In this document: piece by piece, positions 1 through 6,293 of the stretch
Numbering within the stretch: the first letter of the stretch is position 1
Layout: every line of letters starts with the position of its first letter
Assembly (NCBI GenBank): GCA_052168355.1
Contig: JBQLZQ010000077.1
Location: forward strand, 1 to 64,000
DNA: 64,000 nt
Direction: 5' to 3'
Origin: JBQLZQ01 sp052168355
GTDB taxonomy: Bacteria > Pseudomonadota > Alphaproteobacteria > DSM-16000 > Inquilinaceae
Made by a program: the position numbers and the translations under genes
Notes under the pieces: model-generated
The model's input: only the letters and a program-made list of their open reading frames with translations
Database searches by the model: none
Told to the model about the DNA's origin: nothing

Positions 1-310
1 CGGCGCAGCAGGCCCAACGGTTCCAGAGGGCGTGCAGCGCCTCGCGGACGGCCGGGTCGCGGTGCTCGCTTTGCGGCATGATCCCGCCGCCGACCACATT
101 GGCGACCAGCGCGCGCACGCCGGCCGCCGCCCAGGCGTTGTTGCGCGCCTGGTGCGCGGCCCGCAAGGCCAAGACCCGACCGCCCGCCGCGATCGCGGCG
201 TTGAGCGGCCCGCCGGGGGCGGCCCCGTCCCAACGCCGGCCGCCGGCCGCGGCTTCGAAAGACCTCCCGAACAGGCGGGCAAAGGCGCGGCGAAGGCGGC
301 CGTTAGGCAT
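1..310 (-). CDS. Phage portal protein, lambda family (5' part only)
   Basis: About 103 N-terminal residues are present and the rest lies left of the window. The portal is the dodecameric ring at one capsid vertex through which DNA is packaged. The translation begins MPNGRLRRAF and then contains ARNNAWAAAGVRALVANVVG followed by GGIMPQ, which matches the characteristic start of lambda gpB-type portals (arginine-rich head, then a conserved ARNN...NVVGxGIxPQ stretch). The ATG at 310 overlaps the end of the upstream MerR-like gene by 8 bases, so the two are probably translationally coupled. Its place downstream of the terminase genes fits the lambda morphogenesis order. The assignment rests on motif recognition in a fragment. 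Confidence 0.8.
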   Translation of the reverse strand, partial: MPNGRLRRAFARLFGRSFEAAAGGRRWDGAAPGGPLNAAIAAGGRVLALRAAHQARNNAWAAAGVRALVANVVGGGIMPQSEHRDPAVREALHALWNRWACCA

Positions 311-785
311 CGAGGGACCGGATTTTGAACTGGACGTGTTCGCGCAGACGCGCCAGGTCGACCACGATATACGCGTGATCGTCGTCCGCGACGTGATCCG
401 GATCGGCCAGATCGTCTGGACCGTTCACCGCCGGATGCGTGTTGACGATCCGCGCCAGCCGCGGTTCGTAACCTTCGAGATCTTCCTCATGAATGATCAG
501 CCAGTCGCGAATGCCGTCTTGGTAAACGCTCAGCGGACTGAGATCGTCGTGCGGGTTCTGCACGTATCGCGCGGCGCGTGTCGGAGACAGGCCTAACCGC
601 TGGAGTTTGACGAAAAGGACGATCTTGAGCAGCTGCTGAAACGTGAACTGCCGTTCCCGGCCCTGCCCGGGCGGGTCTCCGAGGTCGAGATATTTGCGGG
701 CCATAAACTGATCGAATCGGATGCGGCCGATGTCGACGATCTCCCGCACTTCGCGGCTTGTGAACTGTCGTTTGCTGAAGTCCAT
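303..785 (-). CDS. MerR-like DNA-binding protein inside the phage late region
   Basis: A 160-residue protein. The first 75 residues look like a MerR-type winged helix: a TSREV/EIV recognition segment, then FTFQQLLKIVLFVKLQRLGLSPTRA-like helices. The C-terminal half is acidic and unassigned, with no Cys pair for metal binding. The ATG at 785 is chosen because GGAGG lies 8 bases upstream; a longer reading frame would start in the promoter region. The gene follows a terminator and a promoter-like region, and its stop overlaps the portal start by 8 bases. It may therefore control its own transcription and that of the portal and downstream head genes. A regulator between terminase and portal is not part of the lambda plan. 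The HTH call is moderately sure; the role is inferred. Confidence 0.65.
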   Translation of the reverse strand: MDFSKRQFTSREVREIVDIGRIRFDQFMARKYLDLGDPPGQGRERQFTFQQLLKIVLFVKLQRLGLSPTRAARYVQNPHDDLSPLSVYQDGIRDWLIIHEEDLEGYEPRLARIVNTHPAVNGPDDLADPDHVADDDHAYIVVDLARLREHVQFKIRSLDA

Positions 786-815
786 GGCTGACCCTCCGTG
801 AGCGTGAGCGCGAGG

Positions 816-842
816 TTGATACAAACTTCAGACATTTGTCAA
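816..842 (-). promoter_or_regulatory. Putative promoter with 19-bp dyad upstream of the MerR-like gene
   Basis: On the minus strand there is a perfect TTGACA (842-837) and, 15 bases downstream, TATCAA (821-816). ACAAA and TTTGT arms spanning 821-839 form a 19-bp imperfect dyad that overlaps both boxes. MerR proteins typically bind a dyad in the spacer of their target promoter, so autoregulation is plausible. The 15-base spacer is short for sigma-70, and MerR promoters are usually over-long (19-20), so this does not fit the classical geometry exactly. Confidence 0.4.
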
Positions 843-855
843 GAGTTAGGGGTGA

Positions 856-887
856 AAACCCCGCCCCTGACGAAAGGGGCGGGGTTT
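856..887 (-). terminator. Rho-independent terminator after the 146-residue gene
   Basis: A perfect 12-bp stem (AAACCCCGCCCC at 856-867 against 876-887) with an 8-base loop. Read leftwards, the 3' arm ends in TTTT. It lies 9 bases beyond the stop of the gene ending at 896. It would separate terminase-region transcripts from the MerR-like/portal transcript. Confidence 0.8.
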
Positions 888-895
888 CCCGGCCG

Positions 896-1336
896 TCAGG
901 TCTTGGCCAGCCGCGCCGCGTCGCGGGCCATGGATTCGATCAAACTGACCTGACCTTCCCGCGCTTCCGCGATCATCTCCGATCCCAAACCGCAGCGCTC
1001 ACGGCGGGCCATGAACGTCAGCTTGGCCGCGAGGTCCCGAACCGTGGCCGCCTCCGCGTTCGCCACCTCGATCTCGAGCCGCATGATCATTTCGTTGGCC
1101 GTCGCCGAAATTTTCTTGGCCAACGGAGGAGGATCCATCATGTGCCCGTAGGTATGCAGCGCCAGACAATCCGCCGTGTTCACAAGCTCGAGCAGCAGCA
1201 CCAGCCGCTCGACCGTGCCCAGCGCCTCGAATGCCGGCGGTTCCAGCGCCCGCAGCGCCTCGAAATGCCCCAGAACCGTGTCGAAGACCGATTCGCCCCG
1301 GCCGCCGCCCGATACCAGTTTCAAAACGTCGCTCAT
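896..1336 (-). CDS. Prophage protein of unknown function (position of gpW)
   Basis: A 146-residue protein, largely helical in appearance, without Cys clusters or a membrane segment. I do not recognise a family. The ATG at 1336 is chosen over a longer frame because AAGGAG lies 6 bases upstream, and the upstream extension is Arg-rich low-complexity sequence typical of a shadow frame. It sits directly downstream of the large terminase and ends at a strong terminator. In lambda this slot holds the head-tail joining protein gpW, but gpW is much shorter (about 68 residues) and no resemblance is visible, so the position is only suggestive. Confidence 0.6.
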   Translation of the reverse strand: MSDVLKLVSGGGRGESVFDTVLGHFEALRALEPPAFEALGTVERLVLLLELVNTADCLALHTYGHMMDPPPLAKKISATANEMIMRLEIEVANAEAATVRDLAAKLTFMARRERCGLGSEMIAEAREGQVSLIESMARDAARLAKT

Positions 1337-1427
1337 GTCGTCTCTCCTTCTGCCGGCACCCCCGCCATGGCGCCGCGGGGCTGCGAGTTCGGCCGGACGC
1401 CCGGCCATCAAGGCGCACCCGGTGCGC

Positions 1428-3311
1428 CTATCCCTCCAACCATTTCGATTTGACCACCGCCGGCCGGGCCGGCGCCGGATCGGCCGGAGCGGCGAACCCC
1501 GCCTCGAACTCGCGCTGCGTCCAGTCGGCCTCGGTCCAGCGGTCCAGACGCGCCGCGACAGCCGCCGCCATGGCATAGACACGGAGGTCCAGCGCCTCGT
1601 TTCTATCGCGGGTGAGCGTCCATTCCTGGCGCGCGAACCCGGTGCGCGTCCGCCTCTGGACCAGGCGCTCGGCAGTCAACTGTTTGAAATATTCCTCGCC
1701 GTAGCGCGGGAAGTGGCACCAGCCTTCCGGCGCCGGCTCGCCCTTGCCGGCTGGGTCCTGCTGCAGCCAGCCGTATAGCTGACTTTTCAGCATCGATGCC
1801 CCGACCGGCCACAGCCGCACCCCGCGCTTGATCCGGCGCCCGGACCGGGTGAAGTCGACCATGGTCGGCGCGCCCAGGGCCAAATCGTTGCGGTCCACGC
1901 CCTTGACCGCCAGCACCCGGCCCGGCGCCTGGCGGCTGCACCAGCCGTAGACCTCGTTGGCCAGATAGCCCGTGTCGATCGCCAGCCGGCCGACGGCCAG
2001 GCGGCCGCCGCTGGCGTGCGGGAAGGTCTCGTCGAGCAGGGCGGTGAGCTGCCGCCACACCGCCGGCTGCAGCGGGTTGCCTTCCAGGATCCGGTGATCG
2101 ACCGACCAGTTTTCCCGGCCGCGGCCCCAGGCGACGATCTCGACCTCGATCCGATCCTTCTGCACGTCCGCTCCGGCCGTGAGATAGAGGCCGCCCGTCG
2201 GCACCGTGCCGACCGGATAGCCCTCGCGCCGGTCGTGGAGCCGCTGCCAGTCCGGCGCCTCGCCCTCATCGACGAAGCACTCTCCCAGAACGGTATTCAC
2301 GAACACCTTGAGGCGGGCCGGGTTGCGTCCGGCGGCCACGAAATCGGCCGCCGCCTGGCCCCAGGAATACCAGCCGGGCGGGCTGTACAGCGCCGACAGA
2401 TGGAACCCCACGGTCTTGCCGTCGCCGGCCGCGGTGGCGCGCCATTCGCCGGCCGCCAGCATCGCCGCCTTGGCGTGGTTCGGGATCAGCGCGCCGCAGG
2501 CCTCGCAGCAGTACTCAGCCTTGGCCGGCGGGACGCCGATCGAGGTCCACTGGACCTGCGGCCATTTGAGCGTCTGGAACGTGCCGCAATCGGGGCAGGG
2601 GACGAAGTATTGGCGCTGGTCCGATTCGGCGAATGCGACCTCGATCCGCGACACGCCGGCGACGGTCGGCGTCGAGACCATGAAAATCTTCCGCCGCGCG
2701 AAGGTGACGGTGCGCTTGACCGCCAGCTCGATCGGGTCGCCCTCGCCGTCGGCGTCGGGCGGATAGGCGTCGATCTCATCCAAGAACAAGTACCGCGCCG
2801 GCATCGAGCGCAGGCCGACCGCGCTGTTGGCCCCGGTCAGGATCAGCACTCCGCCGGGGAACTCCTTGGACAACAGGGAGTTTCCCGAATCGCGCGCCCG
2901 CGCCGGCCGGACCAGGCGGCGCAGGGCGGGGCTTTCCTCGATCAGCGGGTCGATGCGCTGCCGGCTGGTCCGCTTGGCCAGCTCGACCGTCGGCAACACC
3001 GCCATGGCCGGGCCGGGCGCTTGACCAATGATGTAGCCCAACCAGTTGTTGCCAGCCTCGCTGCCGCCGACCTGGCTGCCTTTCATGAACACCACCCGTT
3101 CGGCCGGGTGTGACGGGCTGAGCGCGTCCATGATCTCGGCGAGATAGGGCGTCCGCTCCGTGCGCCAGCGGCCGGGCTCGGCGGAGGCCCGCTGCGACAG
3201 TACGCGGTGCCGGTCGGCCCAGGCGCTGACCGTGAGCGCCGGCTCCGGCCGCAGGCCGCGACGCCATACCCCGTCCGCCCATGCGGCCGTATCCGCGACG
3301 GCGTCAGCCAT
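1428..3311 (-). CDS. Phage terminase large subunit, GpA family
   Basis: The motor ATPase and nuclease that cuts concatemeric DNA and pumps it through the portal. At 627 residues it matches the lambda gpA family (about 640). The ATPase P-loop variant is MKGSQVGGSEAG (residues about 76-87), Walker B is YLFLDEID (about 174-181), and a zinc-ribbon-like CPDC...CCEAC segment follows at about 239-275. The C-terminal half carries the nuclease region with acidic residues such as AGADVQKDRIEVE and AIDTGY. The ATG at 3311 overlaps the small-subunit gene by 8 bases and has GGAGG 9 bases upstream, so it is preferred to an Arg-rich start 30 bases earlier. The overlap implies coupled synthesis of the two subunits. 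Confidence 0.95.
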   Translation of the reverse strand: MADAVADTAAWADGVWRRGLRPEPALTVSAWADRHRVLSQRASAEPGRWRTERTPYLAEIMDALSPSHPAERVVFMKGSQVGGSEAGNNWLGYIIGQAPGPAMAVLPTVELAKRTSRQRIDPLIEESPALRRLVRPARARDSGNSLLSKEFPGGVLILTGANSAVGLRSMPARYLFLDEIDAYPPDADGEGDPIELAVKRTVTFARRKIFMVSTPTVAGVSRIEVAFAESDQRQYFVPCPDCGTFQTLKWPQVQWTSIGVPPAKAEYCCEACGALIPNHAKAAMLAAGEWRATAAGDGKTVGFHLSALYSPPGWYSWGQAAADFVAAGRNPARLKVFVNTVLGECFVDEGEAPDWQRLHDRREGYPVGTVPTGGLYLTAGADVQKDRIEVEIVAWGRGRENWSVDHRILEGNPLQPAVWRQLTALLDETFPHASGGRLAVGRLAIDTGYLANEVYGWCSRQAPGRVLAVKGVDRNDLALGAPTMVDFTRSGRRIKRGVRLWPVGASMLKSQLYGWLQQDPAGKGEPAPEGWCHFPRYGEEYFKQLTAERLVQRRTRTGFARQEWTLTRDRNEALDLRVYAMAAAVAARLDRWTEADWTQREFEAGFAAPADPAPARPAVVKSKWLEG

Positions 3312-3810
3312 CGCCCAGTGCCTCCGCCGGCGTCTCGGCAAGCTGGTCTAGGTGCCGGCGCATCTCGCGGTCCAGCACGTCGAACATACGGCCCTGGTCG
3401 ACGCCCAGCTCGGCCGCCAGGATCGGCGCGACGCGCACCGTCCAGGCCTGGTGCGCGTCGCGTTCCAGGCGCGCCCGCTTGAAGATCGCCGCCTCGGCTG
3501 CCCGCCGGTCCACCAGGTCCCCGGACTTGCGCGCCAAGTCCAGTTCCAGCAGCTTCCGCTGCACGTCTTCCTTGCCGGCCTTGGCCGCGACCAACCCGCC
3601 GGCCGGCGCCGGCCCATCGGCCTGGCCGGGGACGTTGGCCTTGACCCAGGCCAACCCGGCCTCTGTGTCGATCTTGCCGTCGGGCCGGATCGGCAAGCCG
3701 CGCCCTACATAGTAGTTTACCGTTGGCTGGGCCATGCCGACCAGGCGGCCGAAATTGGTCTGCGATAGCGCCGCCGGCCTTTCCGAGACATCGCTAACCT
3801 GTTGATCCAT
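3304..3810 (-). CDS. Phage terminase small subunit, Nu1-like
   Basis: A 168-residue DNA-packaging protein that recognises the cos region and recruits the large subunit. The N-terminal 55 residues form a Nu1-type winged helix (SQTNFGRLVGMAQPTVNYYV followed by a GRGLPIRPDGKIDT wing). A Lys/Arg-rich helical segment follows, probably for oligomerisation and large-subunit binding. The 3' end overlaps the large-subunit start. It begins 90 bases left of the mirrored 9-bp repeat array at 3900-4143. In lambda, Nu1 binds repeated R sites of cosB just upstream of its own gene, so this protein is one candidate binder of that array. Confidence 0.85.
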   Translation of the reverse strand: MDQQVSDVSERPAALSQTNFGRLVGMAQPTVNYYVGRGLPIRPDGKIDTEAGLAWVKANVPGQADGPAPAGGLVAAKAGKEDVQRKLLELDLARKSGDLVDRRAAEAAIFKRARLERDAHQAWTVRVAPILAAELGVDQGRMFDVLDREMRRHLDQLAETPAEALGDG

Positions 3811-3899
3811 CTAAGCTTTCAACCCTCTATCGCTAGCGAAATTCCGCACCTTTTCCACCCTCTTTGCTGCCGTCCAGGAAGGACCCACGCCGTTTTCGT

Positions 3900-4143
3900 G
3901 TCCTACCTGTCCCACCTTGAGGCTTTTATGTCCTACCTTGCCGATCCGCTAAGCCCTTGATCGGTAAGGCTGAGTCCTACCTGTCCTACCTGTCCTACCT
4001 AAAAGAGATATTGGAGTAGAGCGTGGTACTGAGATGCCGAAACGGTAGGACAGGTAGGACAGGTAGGACTCCGCCTTTGATTTCAGCTACTTAGCGGAAA
4101 CCGGAGGTAGGACAGTCGCGGCCGAAGGTGGGACAGGTGGGAC
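3900..4143. repeat. Mirror-symmetric array of twelve 9-bp iterons
   Basis: The 9-mer GTCCTACCT (or one-base variants) occurs forward at 3900, 3909, 3930, 3974, 3983 and 3992, and as its reverse complement at 4043, 4052, 4061, 4105, 4126 and 4135. Every copy has an exact mirror partner about one axis at 4021.5. The three innermost copies on each side make a 27-bp perfect inverted repeat (3973-3999 and 4044-4070). A second pair, TCCGCTAAG at 3945 and CTTAGCGGA at 4090, also obeys the symmetry, as does AAGGC/GCCTT at 3966 and 4073. The 42-base centre (4001-4042) is not symmetric and is comparatively AT-rich. The array lies 21 bases after the helicase stop and 90 bases before the small terminase. 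It could be a replication origin, a cosB-type packaging site or an operator. Confidence 0.95.
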
Positions 4144-4164
4144 ACAGCCTTCCCGATCAATGAC

Positions 4165-5550
4165 TTAGGGTGGTTCGTCTGCATCCTCCTCGATCCAGTC
4201 GATGGTTCCCTTGGTGTGACGCTCGAAGGCGGAACGGCATGAATCCAGGTCTGGCAGCCGGTATCCCCAGCGCCGCTTCGTCATCCCCGCCTGGTCATCG
4301 TGATAGGACAGCCGCGCCCGATGCAGGCCGGGCACAAGCTTCCGCAAGGCGATGCCGAACTCGGTTTCCGAAACCCGCCGGCGCACGCCCAGCCGCTCGG
4401 CATCCGCGATATAGAGCCGGTGCAGGTCGGCGCACGAAATCTGGTCCGGCCAGTCCGCCGCTTCCTGGACCAGCCGGCCGTCGCGCAGCCGGTCCAACCA
4501 CCAGCGATCGAGCGGCTCCATGGAGTGCACCTTCTGCCGCCACAGCGCGCCCGTGTCGGGGACCTGGCGTACGTCGACGGCGGACAGATCGACGTGCAGC
4601 AGATGATGCAGCAGCGCTTCCCGGCCGCCGTCGTTCATCTGGTCGTCTATGGCCTTGAAGAAGGCGCGGTCTTGCATGCGCCGGTCGGAAACCTCGATTA
4701 CGGCGAAGCGCCGTTCCTCCATGCCGGCCGGCACGATCCAGTCGCGGTTGCCGGTCACCAGCAGCCGCACCAGGTTGGGCACGGTGAACGGCTCAACGCC
4801 CTTGAACTCGATGAACAGATCGTGACCGGTCACCAGATCCTTGAGCTTCGACTCCGCCTCATGGTCGCCGGCCCAAAAACCCTCATCGGCGTGCAGCAGA
4901 AGCCCCTTCTGCAAATGGCCGTTAAAGCGTCCGAGGATGAAGCGGGGCGAGGCGGCATGGACGTAGTAGCGGGGCATCAGCGAACCGATGACTTCGCCGA
5001 CCTTGCTCTTGCCCGTGCCTTGCGCGCCCTGAAGGACGAGGGCCGTGCCCGGCTTCTCCCACGGCCGCTGGAATAGGTGCGCCAACCAACCTTCGACCCA
5101 ACGGAAGAGTTCGACGTCGTTGCGGCACACATTGTCCCGGATGTGGCCGAGAAAGAGGTCACAGTCTCCCGGCCGCGGCTCGATACCCCAACCCTGCCAG
5201 AGGTTGTAGTAGGACGGGGGCGCGCCCTCCGGCGCGAAGGTCAGGCCGTGATACTGCCGCCGGCGCGGCGACCCCAACCACAGATCGGCGGCGGGCATGG
5301 CCCGGCCGCCGACATTGCGCCGATCGTGCTCGATCCAGACCTTGAACGCGTCGACCGACAGAAAGCGCTCTTCCGGCCGTCCCTCAGCCGACTCGACCTC
5401 GTGCAGGATCATGACCTTGTTGCCGGCCAGCATGACCGCGAAGCGGTCGTTCAGGTCGAGCACGCCGTCCGCCGCCACGTCCCCGGCGGCCACCATCGCG
5501 GCGATGGCCTCTTCCGCCTTGCGCCGCCTGGGCTTCTTGGACGCGCTCAC
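4165..5550 (-). CDS. Phage replicative helicase / primase-helicase, DUF5906-like
   Basis: A 461-residue P-loop NTPase. Walker A is GAQGTGKS (175-182) and the Walker B-like strand is LLLHADEG (217-224). These are followed by a KDLVTG...FKGVEPFTVPNLVRLLVTGNRDW block, a sensor-like Asn and a winged-helix-like C-terminus, the layout of superfamily 3 type phage and plasmid helicases (DUF5906, VapE and D5 relatives). The first 100 residues lack a recognisable primase domain, so priming may depend on another protein. The start is GTG at 5550, overlapping the upstream stop (GTGA) with GGAG about 8 bases before it. The iteron array begins 21 bases downstream of its stop, as helicases of P4-type elements bind iterons near their own gene. 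Confidence 0.85.
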   Translation of the reverse strand: MSASKKPRRRKAEEAIAAMVAAGDVAADGVLDLNDRFAVMLAGNKVMILHEVESAEGRPEERFLSVDAFKVWIEHDRRNVGGRAMPAADLWLGSPRRRQYHGLTFAPEGAPPSYYNLWQGWGIEPRPGDCDLFLGHIRDNVCRNDVELFRWVEGWLAHLFQRPWEKPGTALVLQGAQGTGKSKVGEVIGSLMPRYYVHAASPRFILGRFNGHLQKGLLLHADEGFWAGDHEAESKLKDLVTGHDLFIEFKGVEPFTVPNLVRLLVTGNRDWIVPAGMEERRFAVIEVSDRRMQDRAFFKAIDDQMNDGGREALLHHLLHVDLSAVDVRQVPDTGALWRQKVHSMEPLDRWWLDRLRDGRLVQEAADWPDQISCADLHRLYIADAERLGVRRRVSETEFGIALRKLVPGLHRARLSYHDDQAGMTKRRWGYRLPDLDSCRSAFERHTKGTIDWIEEDADEPP

Positions 5551-5750
5551 GGCCCGCGCTCCACGGCCTGGGCCAGGATGCGCAGCCGGAAGGCGATATC
5601 GTCCTTTTGCGCGGCGATGGTCTCGGGGTCGCAGCGGTAGCCGTCGCCTATTCGGCGCACCGCCCCGGCCAGCCCGCGGAGCTGGTCCGCGACGCGGGCC
5701 GCCGGCAGCGATTCGGATCGACGGTATAAAACGTCACTCGCACGCGGCAT
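5547..5750 (-). CDS. Small prophage protein of unknown function
   Basis: A 67-residue protein with two amphipathic, Arg- and Ala-rich helices and no recognised domain. The ATG at 5750 has AAGGG 8 bases upstream, and the TGA overlaps the GTG of the helicase gene by 4 bases, which supports it as the first gene of the early replication operon. It is the phage gene closest to the attachment site. Its size and position would suit a small regulator or helicase accessory, but nothing in the sequence shows this. Confidence 0.6.
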   Translation of the reverse strand: MPRASDVLYRRSESLPAARVADQLRGLAGAVRRIGDGYRCDPETIAAQKDDIAFRLRILAQAVERGP

Positions 5751-5831
5751 GCACTAAGCCCTTGTTTTCAGGGCGTGCGGCGGGCGTTTTCTACTTGGTC
5801 AAGCCTTTGGTTTTGCTGCCATTTTTTGCCG

Positions 5832-5876
5832 ATGGCATTGTAGAGGTCAGCGGTTCGATCCCGCTTGGCTCCACCA
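5832..5876 (+). other. tRNA-Ala(GGC) 3' fragment: prophage attachment site
   Basis: This reads as an anticodon loop ATGGCAT (5832-5838), 3' anticodon stem TGTAG, variable loop AGGTC, a perfect T-arm (AGCGG TTCGATC CCGCT, 5849-5865), acceptor strand TGGCTCC, discriminator A and encoded CCA (5874-5876). The U at acceptor position 70 is what the G3-U70 alanine identity pair needs. The matching 5' anticodon stem (CTACA) and everything before it are absent: TTTTTGCCG precedes the loop. It is therefore a duplicated tRNA 3' part, expected at the distal end of an element inserted in a tRNA. The exact 5' limit of the shared core cannot be set without the intact tRNA. Confidence 0.88.
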
Positions 5877-5881
5877 TATCG

Positions 5882-5914
5882 AAAAAGGGCTCCGGTTCGA
5901 CCGGGGCCCTTTTT
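5882..5914 (+). terminator. Terminator of the tRNA-Ala gene
   Basis: AAAAAGGGC T CCGG (5882-5895) pairs with CCGG G GCCCTTTTT (5901-5914) around the loop TTCGA, a 14-bp stem with one T-G pair and an A-tract/T-tract pair at its base. It lies 5 bases after the tRNA CCA. It is the original chromosomal terminator of the tRNA, now stranded at the far end of the prophage. Confidence 0.85.
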
Positions 5915-5929
5915 CATGTCGGGCCCTTG

Positions 5930-5961
5930 TTCGTGCGGGGTTCGTGCGGGGTTCGTGCGGG
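5930..5961. repeat. Short tandem repeat, 11 bp x 3
   Basis: TTCGTGCGGGG occurs at 5930-5940 and 5941-5951, then without the last G at 5952-5961. It lies between the tRNA terminator and the next small gene. No function is evident; simple slippage is the plain explanation. Confidence 0.75.
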
Positions 5962-5991
5962 TCGGCGCTATTCATCCGCCAAGGGGCGGGA

Positions 5992-6219
5992 TCAGATCAC
6001 CCAGAGAAGCTCGAGCACCGCCCACAGCGCGCCAAAAGACAAGGCCGCGCAGACCGCGATCAGCACGATCTTGATCATGTCGCGGGCCCGGCTCGCCGGG
6101 CTTGGCGGCGCCATGGGCATCAGGGTAGAGCGGCGAGACCGCGATTTCGGGCTCTTGGGAACCGGCGCGTCGCTGACGGAGACATCGGTTTGGACGGATC
6201 GGAGGGTATGTCGGGACAT
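5992..6219 (-). CDS. Small single-span membrane protein, hypothetical
   Basis: A 75-residue frame whose last 28 residues (MIKIVLIAVCAALSFGALWA onward) form one clear membrane helix; the first 47 are polar, rich in Ser, Pro and Arg. No good ribosome-binding site precedes the ATG at 6219. The true start could be an internal Met, for instance the one opening the membrane helix. It lies between the prophage end and the sugar transporter operon and belongs clearly to neither. The hydrophobic segment is the main reason to believe it is real. Confidence 0.4.
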   Translation of the reverse strand: MSRHTLRSVQTDVSVSDAPVPKSPKSRSRRSTLMPMAPPSPASRARDMIKIVLIAVCAALSFGALWAVLELLWVI

Positions 6220-6293
6220 GCCGGAATAGACGGCCGCCGACTGCTTCCTATTCCAGCCGGGCCACGGGCGCGGCGGTCGGTTTCACCAAAGCG

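Larger units (their letters stand above)
1..5876. mobile_element. Right end of a lambda-like prophage
   Basis: All genes from the left edge to about 5750 run leftwards and are phage-like: portal start, lambda-type large and small terminases and a DUF5906 helicase. Immediately right of them is the 3' part of a tRNA-Ala ending in CCA, followed by a strong terminator and then chromosomal genes. Tyrosine-recombinase phages often integrate at tRNA 3' ends and duplicate the 3' part. No integrase is visible, so it should lie near the other, unseen end. Boundaries are inferred from gene content and the tRNA fragment; the left boundary is outside the window. Confidence 0.85.

Noticed and set aside
32..596. 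Rightward frames over the portal and MerR-like genes
   Set aside because: Low-complexity Ala/Arg/Pro composition and no start signals; the minus strand carries recognisable proteins.
1412..1428. 7-bp hairpin GGCGCAC/GTGCGCC at the large-terminase stop
   Set aside because: Short stem, 3-base loop and no T-tract; likely chance in GC-rich DNA.
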